Below, in pieces: positions 50,369 to 60,513 of a stretch of 64,000 nt of DNA. A program made the translations under genes and the position numbers. The DNA is from Mycobacterium sp. GTDB lineage: Bacteria; Actinomycetota; Actinomycetes; Mycobacteriales; Mycobacteriaceae. How positions within the stretch are numbered: the stretch's first letter is position 1; every line of letters starts with the position of its first letter. The notes beneath the pieces were generated by a model. That model was not told the origin of the DNA, did no database searches, and saw nothing but the letters and a program-made list of their open reading frames with translations. The stretch covers positions 37,950 through 101,949 of the forward strand of contig JAOPWC010000135.1 in NCBI GenBank assembly GCA_025965895.1. The letters are read 5' to 3'.

Positions 50369-51226
50369 TCAGCCAAGGTTCACTCCGGCGAGCAGGTCCG
50401 TTTCCCAGCCGCGCGCGTCACGGGCCCCCGGATTTCCGGCCGCAAGGATGTAGTGCTCCTGGGCCAGGATCGGCAGTGCCATGTTGTTGGACAACGCGCA
50501 GGAGCGCCGGTTGGGTGCGACGACGACCTGGGTGGCATGGGCGCACAACGCGTCGACTTTTGCGCCGACGTGGTCGGCGATTTCGATGACGGCGTCGATC
50601 TCGTCGTCGGCATATCCGAACGGGATCTCGTCGGGATCAGGCCTTTGCCAGCCGTCGGGCACGTCAGTGAGCGCGCGGAGGCCGGCGCGCATGGCGGTGG
50701 TCGACAGCACGCTCCAGTAGAGCTTGGGCACGTTCCAGCGGCTGGCGGCGACGCCGGCGGTGGCCACGTTGTGGGCGTGGATGTGGTCGGGATGTCCGTA
50801 GCCGCCGTCGGGGTCGTAGGTGATGACAACGTGCGGCCGAATTCCGTCGATGAGGGCTGCCATCTCGTCGATGGCGTCGTCGCCCGCGTCGATGAATCTG
50901 ATGTGGTGCCCGGGTGGCGTGCCCTCCATGCCGGAGTCGCGCCAGCGCCCGGGGCCGCCGAGGAAGATCGGCTCGTTGAGCCCGAGGGCGTTGAGGGCTT
51001 GGGTGAGTTCGTGGATTCGGTAGCCGCCGAGCTGGTCGGCGTAGTCGACAGCGAGGAGTTTGTAGCGCTCACCGATGACCTCACCTTCTTCCCCCAGGGT
51101 GCAGGTGACGACGTGGACCTCGGCGCCCTGCGCGGCGTAGCGCGCGATCGTGCCGCCGGTGGTGAGGCATTCATCATCGGGATGGGCATGCACGAACACC
51201 AGGCGCGGCGTCTCTGGGACCGACAT
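50369..51226 (-). CDS. mshB: GlcNAc-inositol deacetylase MshB (mycothiol biosynthesis)
   Basis: A 285-residue LmbE/PIG-L zinc deacetylase. Metal and catalytic residues are His15, Asp17 and Asp18 in VHAHPDDECL and the His cluster in DGGYGHPDHIHAHN near residue 145; GEEGEVIGERY and YGPDE-like ADEIPFGYADDEID regions are conserved. It removes the acetyl group from GlcNAc-Ins in mycothiol synthesis. The loop between ~120 and 180 is shorter than in M. tuberculosis, where a Gly/Asp insertion is present. Equivalent to Rv1170; the PE/PPE genes that flank it in M. tuberculosis are absent here. Confidence 0.94.
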   Translation of the reverse strand: MSVPETPRLVFVHAHPDDECLTTGGTIARYAAQGAEVHVVTCTLGEEGEVIGERYKLLAVDYADQLGGYRIHELTQALNALGLNEPIFLGGPGRWRDSGMEGTPPGHHIRFIDAGDDAIDEMAALIDGIRPHVVITYDPDGGYGHPDHIHAHNVATAGVAASRWNVPKLYWSVLSTTAMRAGLRALTDVPDGWQRPDPDEIPFGYADDEIDAVIEIADHVGAKVDALCAHATQVVVAPNRRSCALSNNMALPILAQEHYILAAGNPGARDARGWETDLLAGVNLG

Positions 51227-51266
51227 CGGCGGCCAGACTACCGGCGGCTGGGTCGCGGTCTCACGA

Positions 51267-53165
51267 CTATTGCTGCGTCTTCACCCACCTGGCGGCGTCG
51301 CCGACGATGCCGACCGGCACCGCGCCGGTAAGCGTGACGTTCTGCACACTGGGCCCCACCGCGACGATCGTCGTGTCTTGCAGGATCGGCAGCACCGTGG
51401 CCATGTCCCACAGCTTGGGTTCCACCGCATTGATCACGTCGGAGATGTCGACGGAGCCGTCCAACCCCGCGTCGATCCGCGGTTGAATGCTCCGATCGCA
51501 GATGCCGGTGATGTTGCTGGGCGCCTGCACCAAGGCCCCCGCCGCAGGGGCAGGTGGGCTGGTCGCCGTCGCGGTCGTCGACGCAGCGCCGGGCGGCACG
51601 CTGCTGGGCGATGGCCGGACACTCGATGACGCCGCCGTCGGACTCGTCGACACCGCTGTCGCCTCCAATGCCGGGCAGCCATACCTCGACGCCAGCTCTG
51701 TCGCGAGGTCACCGCCTGCGCGATGCCAGCCCACCACGGCGTCCACCCGGTTGTTCGCCAGCGCGTCGCCGTACAACACCGGCGGATCCAACGCCGACAC
51801 CGTCGCCTCGATCCCTACACTGCGCAATTGATCCGCCGCCGTGTTCGCCACCGCCACCGCGGTGGGATCGTTCGCCGCCACCCCGAGCGCCAGCGTGAGC
51901 GTCGTCCCGTCCTTACTGATCCGGCCGCGCGTCATCTCCGGCGGCGGAGTCGGTGCCTCTGAGGTCCGCGACCCAGCCATCGGCGGCGCGGCCGTCGGCG
52001 AGGTCGCCGTGTCGCTCTCGATCTGGTATCCCGACTGCGACAACAGCGCCAGCGCCGCGTCTTTCGTCATCGCCGGCAGCGCCGTCGGCACATAGCCGGG
52101 ATCCGACGGTGAGCGTACCTGCGCCTGCGCCAGCGTTACCGTATTGTCGCTGCCCGCCCCGACCGCAGCCAGCAGATCCACGTCCAGCAGCCCCAAGATC
52201 GCCTTGCGCACCCGCACGTCGGAAAGCTTCGGCTCCTGGGCCCGCAACGTCACCTGCATCGTCCGCGGTGTCACGATCCTCGCTGTCCGCACATCCGGAA
52301 TCGCGCTCAGCTGCGCAAACGCGGCCGCCCCGCCGTGCACCTGGGCAACCTGAGTGTCCCCGTTGCGGATCGAATCAGCCAGCGCCGCGGGCGCGCCTGC
52401 CCGCCGGAACAGGATCTGGTCGGGCTGCGCCGGGGGCCCCCAGAATCGGTCGTTGCGTGCCAGCAGGATCTCGTCGCGCTGCGGGTCGATGCTCTCCACC
52501 CTGAACTGTCCACCGGTCACCGGCAGCGCCCGCACCAAGCCGGCGGCGAACCCGCCCGGCACATCCTTGACGATGTGCGCAGGCAGGATATCGGTGAACA
52601 GCTCCCGCCACGCCGGATACGGCTGCGAGAACGTCACGACCGCCTGCTTGCCGCCGTCGATCGACTGCACCCCGGTGATCAGGTCATAGCCCGCGGGATC
52701 CACGACACCGGGCTGGCTGACCAGCTGCCGCCACAGGTACCAGAAGTCGTCGGCGGCTATCGGCGCGTTGTCCGTCCACGACGCCTCGGGCCGGATCTTG
52801 TACGTGACCGTGAACGGGCTCTGGCTGGTCACCTCCGCCGATGTCAACAACGTCGGGTCCATCTCCCACCGTGAGCCGGTCGGTGACGCTGGGTCCGGCG
52901 CCGGCCGGAAAGCGCTCGGCAACACCAGCGCGCTGATGGCCGCGTTGACCGGTGACTGGTCCGACAACAGATGCGGGTTGAACCCCGCACCGATCGAGTC
53001 GATGCCCATGATGATCTGCGTCGCCCGCGGCGGCGGCGGGGTCGAGCTCTCCGTGGTCGACGGGCTCTGCGGTGCCGGTGGGGGGCTTACCGTGCAGCCC
53101 GAGCCGACCATCGCGAGCGCGCCGAGGGCGGCAACGGCGCGTACAGATCGACCTGGCACGCCCAT
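51267..53165 (-). CDS. lpqW: Lipoprotein LpqW (oligopeptide-binding-fold regulator of LM/LAM synthesis)
   Basis: A 632-residue lipoprotein. The signal peptide ends in a lipobox with Cys24 (AMVGSGC). The mature part has the family-5 solute-binding-protein fold (GFNPHLLSDQSPVNAAISALV; TVTYKIRPEASWTDNAPI) with a Pro/Ser/Thr-rich insertion around 395-420 and another near 500-540. LpqW in M. smegmatis does not serve uptake; it directs PIM intermediates into LM/LAM and suppresses pimE-linked defects. pimE lies 9 kb away in this window. No transporter genes are adjacent, which fits that role. Confidence 0.92.
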   Translation of the reverse strand: MGVPGRSVRAVAALGALAMVGSGCTVSPPPAPQSPSTTESSTPPPPRATQIIMGIDSIGAGFNPHLLSDQSPVNAAISALVLPSAFRPAPDPASPTGSRWEMDPTLLTSAEVTSQSPFTVTYKIRPEASWTDNAPIAADDFWYLWRQLVSQPGVVDPAGYDLITGVQSIDGGKQAVVTFSQPYPAWRELFTDILPAHIVKDVPGGFAAGLVRALPVTGGQFRVESIDPQRDEILLARNDRFWGPPAQPDQILFRRAGAPAALADSIRNGDTQVAQVHGGAAAFAQLSAIPDVRTARIVTPRTMQVTLRAQEPKLSDVRVRKAILGLLDVDLLAAVGAGSDNTVTLAQAQVRSPSDPGYVPTALPAMTKDAALALLSQSGYQIESDTATSPTAAPPMAGSRTSEAPTPPPEMTRGRISKDGTTLTLALGVAANDPTAVAVANTAADQLRSVGIEATVSALDPPVLYGDALANNRVDAVVGWHRAGGDLATELASRYGCPALEATAVSTSPTAASSSVRPSPSSVPPGAASTTATATSPPAPAAGALVQAPSNITGICDRSIQPRIDAGLDGSVDISDVINAVEPKLWDMATVLPILQDTTIVAVGPSVQNVTLTGAVPVGIVGDAARWVKTQQ

Positions 53166-53195
53166 CAGGGTATCGGTGACGCGACGTTGCGCCTG

Positions 53196-55088
<1,893 letters not shown>

Positions 55089-55157
55089 GTCCGCGATTGT
55101 GGCAGCGCTGCGGGCCGAATGCGAAAACACCACAGACATAAATATCGTGTTGCGAGG

Positions 55158-55163
55158 TATTAT
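55158..55163 (+). promoter_or_regulatory. Putative leaderless promoter -10 element
   Basis: TATTAT ends 6 bases before ATG 55170, the spacing expected for a transcript that begins at the A of the start codon. No RBS precedes the gene. The spacer is unusually AT-rich for this genome. Confidence 0.45.
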
Positions 55164-55169
55164 TCGGCT

Positions 55170-55445
55170 ATGGCGGTCTACGAAGTACTCACTGTGATCC
55201 TCATCGCGGTGCTGGCGCTCGGCGCCACTCTTGCCATCTACGTCGGGGTGATCGGCATGCTGGGCGGGTTCTACTTCGTCCGCTGCGCCGACTGTGGCCA
55301 CCTGAGCCTGTCGGCCACAAAATGGCCCCGGAATGCATGTGCCCACTGCAGGCATCCGGTACTCATGCACCCGTTGCACGCCGTTCACCACCCCAGGCAG
55401 GTGCGCGACATCCGCCGGGTGCATTACCGGCAAAGCATTCCTTAG
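55170..55445 (+). CDS. Small membrane protein with a C-terminal zinc ribbon
   Basis: A 91-residue protein from ATG 55170, probably from a leaderless mRNA. An N-terminal hydrophobic stretch (VLTVILIAVLALGATLAIYV) is followed by a four-Cys ribbon, Cys39-x2-Cys42-x14-Cys57-x2-Cys60, and a His-rich tail (HPLHAVHHPRQVRDIRRVHY). The ribbon would face the cytosol if the helix is N-out. I do not recognise the family. It is divergent from typA and its stop overlaps the MarR stop by 4 bp. It opens the accessory segment that replaces the nar genes. Confidence 0.75.
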   Translation: MAVYEVLTVILIAVLALGATLAIYVGVIGMLGGFYFVRCADCGHLSLSATKWPRNACAHCRHPVLMHPLHAVHHPRQVRDIRRVHYRQSIP

Positions 55446-55828
55446 GATTCCCGCAGCTGGGCCGAAAGCCGTTCCAGCTCTTGGAGATGGATGTCCGTCA
55501 GCGAATCCAGGCGCGCCCACCCGGCGTCGCTGAGCTGTAACCGGGTGACGCGCCGGTCCTCGGCGTCGCGTACCCGCCGCACCAGTCCCGCGGCGTCGGC
55601 CCGATGCACCAATTCGCCTGCGCTGTGGTGCTTCAGCAACAAGTAGTCGGCGACTTCTCCGATCGTCGGGCCGCGATGGTCGGCGTGCCCGCGGATCGCG
55701 AGCAGCAACTGATGTTGCATCGGCGTCAGTCCCGCGGACTGAGCCTGCTCATCGCTCCAGCGCTCGACGCGACGTAAGTTGGTCCGCAGCATCAACAGTC
55801 GTGCGTAGACGTCGTCGGGCAGACCCAC
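55442..55828 (-). CDS. MarR-family transcriptional regulator
   Basis: About 128 residues from GTG 55828 (MGLPDDVYARLLMLRTNLRR); GTG 55921 would add 31 residues of unlikely sequence. The winged-helix core is visible: LTPMQHQLLLAIRGH, GPTIGEVADYLLLKHHSAGE (recognition helix), VHRADAAGLVRRVRDAEDRRVTRL (wing, given in two parts: VHRADAAGLVRR and DAEDRRVTRLQLSDAG). The Asp-Arg-Arg of the wing is the conserved MarR signature. The target is unknown; it faces the zinc-ribbon gene and is divergent from the CRP paralogue, either of which it may control. Confidence 0.85.
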   Translation of the reverse strand: MGLPDDVYARLLMLRTNLRRVERWSDEQAQSAGLTPMQHQLLLAIRGHADHRGPTIGEVADYLLLKHHSAGELVHRADAAGLVRRVRDAEDRRVTRLQLSDAGWARLDSLTDIHLQELERLSAQLRES

Positions 55829-56058
55829 GCCTGTCACGATAGGCCCCCAGGTGACGATCCCTTCAGCTAACAGCCGGACGCGAAGAGCGGGACCCATTTG
55901 ACGGAGAACCAGAATCCCCACCTCCGCCCGCGTGCCGAGCGCGAAAAGACTACTGATTCAACGGGACCCACAGATGTTTTTCAGGACCGTGTCGATCCGG
56001 TTTGGCCAGCGCTCAAATTGGGTAGTTGCCTCATCCACTTCGATGTTCGGAGACCAAT

Positions 56059-56781
56059 GTGATCGATATCCCTGCCCAGACCGACGGCCAAGCGCCCGTC
56101 CGGCAGGTCGAGGCTATGTTAACCCGCTCGGGAATCCTGCAGGGCGTCCAGCCCGCGGCCGCGTCGGCACTGATCCGTCAATTGCGACTGGTCGAGTTTC
56201 CTCGCGGGCACGTGATCTACACCGAAGGCGAGGCCGGAGATCGCCTCTACATCATCGTCACGGGCAAGGTGAAGATCGGTCGCCGCTCCCCCGACGGTCG
56301 CGAGAAGCTGCTGGCCATCATGGGGCCGCCGGACATCTTCGGCGCTCTCGGGATGTTCGACCCCGGGCCACGCACGGCCAGCGTGACTGCCATCACCACG
56401 GTGTGCGTGGCCGCGATGGACCGCGATGCGCTGCGGGCCTGGATCAAGGATCGGCCCGAGATCGTTGAGCAGCTGCTGCGGGTACTCGCGCGGCGGCTCC
56501 GACGCACCAACGACCAACTCAGCTCGCTGATCTTCACCGACGTGCCCGGCCGGGTCGCCAAGGCGCTCCTGCAACTTGCTCAGCAGTTCGGCACCCAGGA
56601 CCGCGGCGCGATACGGGTGACCCACGACCTGACCCAAGAAGAAATCGCCCAGCTCGTGGGGGCATCGCGGGAGACCGTCAACAAGGCACTGTCCGACTTC
56701 GCCCACCGTGGTTGGATCCGGGTGGAGGGCAAAAGCGTGCTGATCCTCGAACCCGAGCGGCTCGCACGCCGGGCTCGGTAG
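56059..56781 (+). CDS. CRP/FNR-family regulator, paralogue of mycobacterial CRP with an altered cAMP pocket
   Basis: A 240-residue protein from GTG 56059, with GGAG 6 bases upstream. The cNMP-binding domain (FPRGHVIYTEGEAGDRLYII; GKVKIGRRSPDGREKLL) and HTH (DLTQEEIAQLVGASRETVNK) are very close to Rv3676. The phosphate-binding cassette reads FGALGMFDPGPRTAS: the ribose-contacting Glu of FGEL is Ala96, while Arg105 is retained. cAMP affinity is therefore probably changed. The recognition helix seems identical to CRP, so it may bind CRP sites with a different ligand response. M. smegmatis is known to have two CRPs. Confidence 0.88.
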   Translation: MIDIPAQTDGQAPVRQVEAMLTRSGILQGVQPAAASALIRQLRLVEFPRGHVIYTEGEAGDRLYIIVTGKVKIGRRSPDGREKLLAIMGPPDIFGALGMFDPGPRTASVTAITTVCVAAMDRDALRAWIKDRPEIVEQLLRVLARRLRRTNDQLSSLIFTDVPGRVAKALLQLAQQFGTQDRGAIRVTHDLTQEEIAQLVGASRETVNKALSDFAHRGWIRVEGKSVLILEPERLARRAR

Positions 56782-56827
56782 CGGGCTGGCTCACCAGGGC
56801 GGCACTGCTGAGAGGAAGAACACCGCA

Positions 56828-57766
56828 TTGCACCAATACGACGCCGATCGGGTTGGCCGCGGTTCGTCGCGGTTACCTGCCGAGCACGTCCGCCGAGCTG
56901 GAGCCGGGTGGCAAGTGTTGTCGATTCATATCCATCTGCCGTTCACCGCTCGAACCGTCCTGAGCCGGGTCGTTCGCTCGTCACTGCCCCGACCCACCGA
57001 GGCGGCCAACGCCGCCGAGGAACTGCACCAGGGCCTGTGGGCCGCGGTCGCCGCCGAGATCAAGTGGGCCTTCACGCCGCCGCGCGCATGGCTTTCCGGG
57101 GTCGCGGTGAACCTGGTGCTCTCGCTGGTGTGGCTGTTGGTGCAACCGGTGCGGGTCGAGGCCCACCGCGATTGGGTGATTCTGGTGGGCACCTATTTCT
57201 CGTCGTTCATCCTTGCCGACGTCACGACAACGAACGTGCTCGGCGTGGACAACGTGCGCATCGAACAGGCACTGCGTGATGGCGCACCGCTCTGGCGAAT
57301 CCTGCTGGCCAAGAACATCGCGCTGCTGGTCATCGTCGGGCTGCCTACGCTGATCGTCGCCCTCGTGCTGACGGTGTGCACCGAGCCCGCCGGCAGGGTC
57401 CTGGTCACCGTTCCCGATGTCACGCTGCCGATCCTGACGTGGCTCGGGGTGGGAAACCTAGTGTCCGTTTTGTTTCCGGTCGGCTACGAGCCCCTCGTAC
57501 GGCGCTGGCGCCAGCGCCGTGACCTGCAGAGAACGCTGCGCTGGCTCGCCCATTTGGCGTTGCCGTACATCTTGTTCTATCTCGCCGACCCCATCTACGG
57601 TGCTCCACGCGCGTTCATCTGGCACGACCTGCCCGCGATGCTCGGACCGGGATTGGGTCCGGTGGGGCGCAGTCTGATCCACGTTGCGGCCGGGTTGATC
57701 GCATGGCTGGCCGGCATCGCCGCCGCCGGGGTCTATGTGCGCCTGAAAGGACTGCACATCGAGTGA
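56828..57766 (+). CDS. Polytopic membrane protein of unknown function
   Basis: A 312-residue frame from TTG 56828, preceded by AGAGGAAG. The first ~30 residues look non-conserved and GTG 56915 is a reasonable alternative. Six hydrophobic segments are visible, including VAVNLVLSLVWLLVQPV, WVILVGTYFSSFILADV, IALLVIVGLPTLIVALVL and LIHVAAGLIAWLAGIAAAGV, with cytosolic loop NVRIEQALRDGAPLWRILLAKN resembling the coupling region of ABC-2 type permeases. No ATPase is adjacent. The gene follows the CRP paralogue by 46 bp and may share its promoter. Confidence 0.75.
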   Translation: MHQYDADRVGRGSSRLPAEHVRRAGAGWQVLSIHIHLPFTARTVLSRVVRSSLPRPTEAANAAEELHQGLWAAVAAEIKWAFTPPRAWLSGVAVNLVLSLVWLLVQPVRVEAHRDWVILVGTYFSSFILADVTTTNVLGVDNVRIEQALRDGAPLWRILLAKNIALLVIVGLPTLIVALVLTVCTEPAGRVLVTVPDVTLPILTWLGVGNLVSVLFPVGYEPLVRRWRQRRDLQRTLRWLAHLALPYILFYLADPIYGAPRAFIWHDLPAMLGPGLGPVGRSLIHVAAGLIAWLAGIAAAGVYVRLKGLHIE

Positions 57767-57796
57767 TACGCGAGATGTCCCGGTGGCGCTGCCCGG

Positions 57797-58723
57797 CTAA
57801 GTTCTGGTGGCGGTGACGTAGGTGAATTCCGCGAATATCTCGGCGGCGTCCTCGTCCCGCGCCTCAACCGACAGCCCGTTGGCGACGTACAGATCCGCCA
57901 CGCTGGTCGCAACCGCTTCCCAGCCGTGGCTCGTGAGGTACTCCGCCACATCGTTACGGTCGCCCTCGTACCACAAGTCCGTCATCTCGACGTCGAAGCC
58001 GTGCTGACGCCAGCGGTCGATCGCCTTCTCCATGCGGTTCCGCATGGAGGTGACGGCCCCGCTGGTGCCCGACATGTTCTCAGATGCGAACCAGCTCCCC
58101 GGCGCGCTGAGGTCCGTGATGGCATCGAGCAGTCGATCCTGCGCATCCGGCGGCAGAAACGCGAGCAGGCCTTCGGCGCTCCACGCCGTCGGTTGACTCG
58201 CGTCGAAGCCGGCGTCCCGCAGCGCTGCCGGCCAGTCGTGGCGGAGATCTACCGCGACGGCACGGCGATCAGCGGTCGGGGCCGCGCCCAGGTCCGTCAG
58301 GGTTCGCGTCTTGAACTCGATGACGTCCGGCTGATCGATCTCGTACACCGTCGTCCCCGCCGGCCAGGGCAACCGGTAGGCACGGGCATCCAGCCCTGAG
58401 GCCAGGATCACCGCCTGGCGGATGCCGGCTTTGGTTGCATCGATGAAGAACTCGTCGAAGAAGGCGGTGCGCGCTGCCATCATGTCGGTCATCCGTTGCA
58501 TGCCGAACTCAACGTCGCCGTCGACCCGGGACGGATCCAATTCGCCGGTCGCCATTCGCGTGAAGAAGTCGACCCCTACCGCACGGACAAGCGGTTCGGC
58601 GAAGGGGTCATTGATCAAGGGATTCGGGCCGCGGCTTGCCAAAGCCCGCCCCACCGCCACGCCCGTTGCGGTGGCCCCCACGCTCGTAGCGAGGTCCCAG
58701 GTGTCGTTGTCTGTCCTTGCCAT
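57797..58723 (-). CDS. UPF0677/TIGR00027-type SAM-dependent methyltransferase
   Basis: A 308-residue enzyme from ATG 58723 (GGAAGGG upstream). Family hallmarks are present: WDLATSVGATATGVAVGRAL, NPLINDPFAEPLVRAVG, FFDEFFIDATKAGIRQAVIL and the SAM motif ASGLDARAYRLPWP, then YEIDQPDVIEFK and SAEGLLAFLPPDAQDRLLD. Mycobacteria carry many paralogues, some O-methyltransferases for mycolates or leucine-carboxyl-like substrates; this one cannot be assigned. It lies in the accessory block between typA and mutT. Confidence 0.9.
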   Translation of the reverse strand: MARTDNDTWDLATSVGATATGVAVGRALASRGPNPLINDPFAEPLVRAVGVDFFTRMATGELDPSRVDGDVEFGMQRMTDMMAARTAFFDEFFIDATKAGIRQAVILASGLDARAYRLPWPAGTTVYEIDQPDVIEFKTRTLTDLGAAPTADRRAVAVDLRHDWPAALRDAGFDASQPTAWSAEGLLAFLPPDAQDRLLDAITDLSAPGSWFASENMSGTSGAVTSMRNRMEKAIDRWRQHGFDVEMTDLWYEGDRNDVAEYLTSHGWEAVATSVADLYVANGLSVEARDEDAAEIFAEFTYVTATRT

Positions 58724-58942
58724 ATCGCCCTTCCAACGAGACCGCCAGCCCAAGTGGCTGAGCCGATTTGGACTGTACGCCCCGAAACTGACGGACTCCC
58801 CGACGGGAATTTCGGTGCCGCGCGGACTGTAGGCGAATCGCCAGCCCACCGAGCGAATTCGTGCACGATGAGTGTCGCGAGGTGAGCGGGCTCACCCTGA
58901 CTTCTCAGGCACGTCACATGTTCCCTGGATACGCTCGGCAGC

Positions 58943-59737
58943 GTGCCACCACGAGTAGATCTCTTCACTAACCGTCTGCGCGCCAACTCGTTTGGTGAGG
59001 TGGCACGCCGCTACGACGCACACCGGCCTCGCTACCCCGACCAACTGATGGACGACCTCCTGTCGCGTGGTGTTGCTCACCGGGTCCTTGATGTGGGGGC
59101 CGGTACCGGGATCGCTTCGCAGCAACTTTCCCAGCGCGGCGCCGACGTGCTTGCGGTCGAGCCCGATCCCCGCATGGCGGCGGTTGCACGACGAAAGGGA
59201 ATCCCAACCGAGATCGGCGCGTTCGAGACCTGGGATCCAGCGGGACGCACGTTCGACCTCGTCGTGTTTGCGCAGTCATTTCATTGGGTCGATCCGGCTG
59301 TGGCGCTGCCCAAGGTGCACCAAGTCCTGCGTGACGGCGGCGAGCTGGCACTGCTGTGGAACCGGCTGAAACCGGTGAAGCCTTCGCGCGATGAATTCGA
59401 CGTCATCTACAGCGACTACATGGATGCCGACACCCGGCCGATGGACGGCGACCCCGACGACGTTGTCGCCATACTCACCGCAGGTGGTTTCGCCGTCACG
59501 CAACGCAACTATCCGCGCAGCATCCACTATTCCCGACAGCAGTGGCTCGACCTGGTATTCACATACTCCAACCACCTGACGCTCGAGCCAGAGCAGGCCG
59601 CAGAGCTGTACAGGAGGCTGGCCGACCGAATCGGCTCGGACGGCGTGTCGGTCGGTGGGGAAGCACTCGCGATCGTCGCGTCGAGAGCCCGGGCAGCTAC
59701 CACGTCTGCTCGGCGGCCCGCACCAGTATTTCGTTGA
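58943..59737 (+). CDS. Class I SAM-dependent methyltransferase (Methyltransf_11)
   Basis: A 264-residue enzyme from GTG 58943. N-terminal FGEVARRYDAHRPRYPDQL is typical of the subgroup; SAM motif I is VLDVGAGTGIASQQL, motif II DVLAVEPDPRMAAVA, and FDLVVFAQSFHWVDPAVAL forms the post-II region. The product resembles uncharacterised ubiquinone/trans-aconitate methyltransferase-like proteins. There is no substrate evidence. Its last 41 bp overlap the convergent SDR gene, where the C-terminal tail (ARAATTSARRPAPVFR) looks like an overlap-driven extension. Confidence 0.87.
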   Translation: MPPRVDLFTNRLRANSFGEVARRYDAHRPRYPDQLMDDLLSRGVAHRVLDVGAGTGIASQQLSQRGADVLAVEPDPRMAAVARRKGIPTEIGAFETWDPAGRTFDLVVFAQSFHWVDPAVALPKVHQVLRDGGELALLWNRLKPVKPSRDEFDVIYSDYMDADTRPMDGDPDDVVAILTAGGFAVTQRNYPRSIHYSRQQWLDLVFTYSNHLTLEPEQAAELYRRLADRIGSDGVSVGGEALAIVASRARAATTSARRPAPVFR

Positions 59738-60461
59738 CCGCCACCCTGCGGTTACGCGTGACCATGTAGGTCACCGCATCCGCGATGTCCTCCGGCAGCA
59801 GGACTTCGATGTCGGCGGATTGCCGGTCGAGTGCGTCGCGGAACTGTTGAGGCAGTTGGAGGTTGATCTCGGTGTCCACCCTGCCCGGCTCGACGACGCC
59901 CACCCGGACTCGCTTGTCGATCAACTCTTGGCGAATGGCTTCACTGAACGCGTTGACCCCGAACTTGCTCAACGCGTAGACCGCGGTGCCGGGCCGGGCG
60001 ACCCGGCCCCCGGTGGAGCTGATCGTGACGAGGTCGGCTACTTTCCGCGGGGAGTCAGCGGCCGCGACGATGAGGTGCGGGAGCGCGGCACGCGTCACAT
60101 ACAAGACGCCAAGCACGTTGACCGACACCATCTGATCCCAGTCGTCGATCGATGCTTCGGCGGCCGCGCCCATTCGCATCAGACCCGCGTTGTTGATCAC
60201 AATATCGAGCCGGCCCAGCTCGGCGACGACGTGCTCGACCGCCTCGCGTGCCTGCGCGGCGTCGGCAACGTCCGCCTGTACTACCAGCGCCGTTGCGCCC
60301 GCCGCGACGATGCTGTCTTTCAGTTGTTGGAGCCGGTCGCGGCGGCGGGCGAGCACGGCCACCGCCGCGCCCCGCGCGGCAAGCGCCGTTGCGGTCGCTG
60401 CGCCGATACCACTGCTGGCCCCCGTCACCAGGGCCACCGTGTCGGTAAGCGGTTCCGTCAT
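59697..60461 (-). CDS. Short-chain dehydrogenase/reductase
   Basis: A 254-residue classical SDR. Cofactor motif GASSGIG at 14-20, with VLARRRDRL suggesting NADP preference; NNAG with following hydrophobic strand; catalytic Ser in TISSTGG and Tyr-x3-Lys in YALSKFG; and PGRVDTEINLQLP after the active site. The closest named relatives by pattern are YdfG/serine-dehydrogenase-like SDRs. The substrate is unknown. It starts 52 bp downstream of the GNAT gene on the same strand and may be co-transcribed. Confidence 0.9.
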   Translation of the reverse strand: MTEPLTDTVALVTGASSGIGAATATALAARGAAVAVLARRRDRLQQLKDSIVAAGATALVVQADVADAAQAREAVEHVVAELGRLDIVINNAGLMRMGAAAEASIDDWDQMVSVNVLGVLYVTRAALPHLIVAAADSPRKVADLVTISSTGGRVARPGTAVYALSKFGVNAFSEAIRQELIDKRVRVGVVEPGRVDTEINLQLPQQFRDALDRQSADIEVLLPEDIADAVTYMVTRNRRVAVNEILVRAAEQTW

Positions 60462-60513
60462 TGTTCCCCCGCGTGTCGCCGCTGCTGCCCGCCGGCTTTG
60501 GCTCGTCCGCGGG

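Noticed and set aside
55089..55520. Upstream extension of the typA frame by 144 codons
   Set aside because: The extension is antisense to the zinc-ribbon gene and unlike any TypA. The conserved N-terminus starts at GTG 55088.
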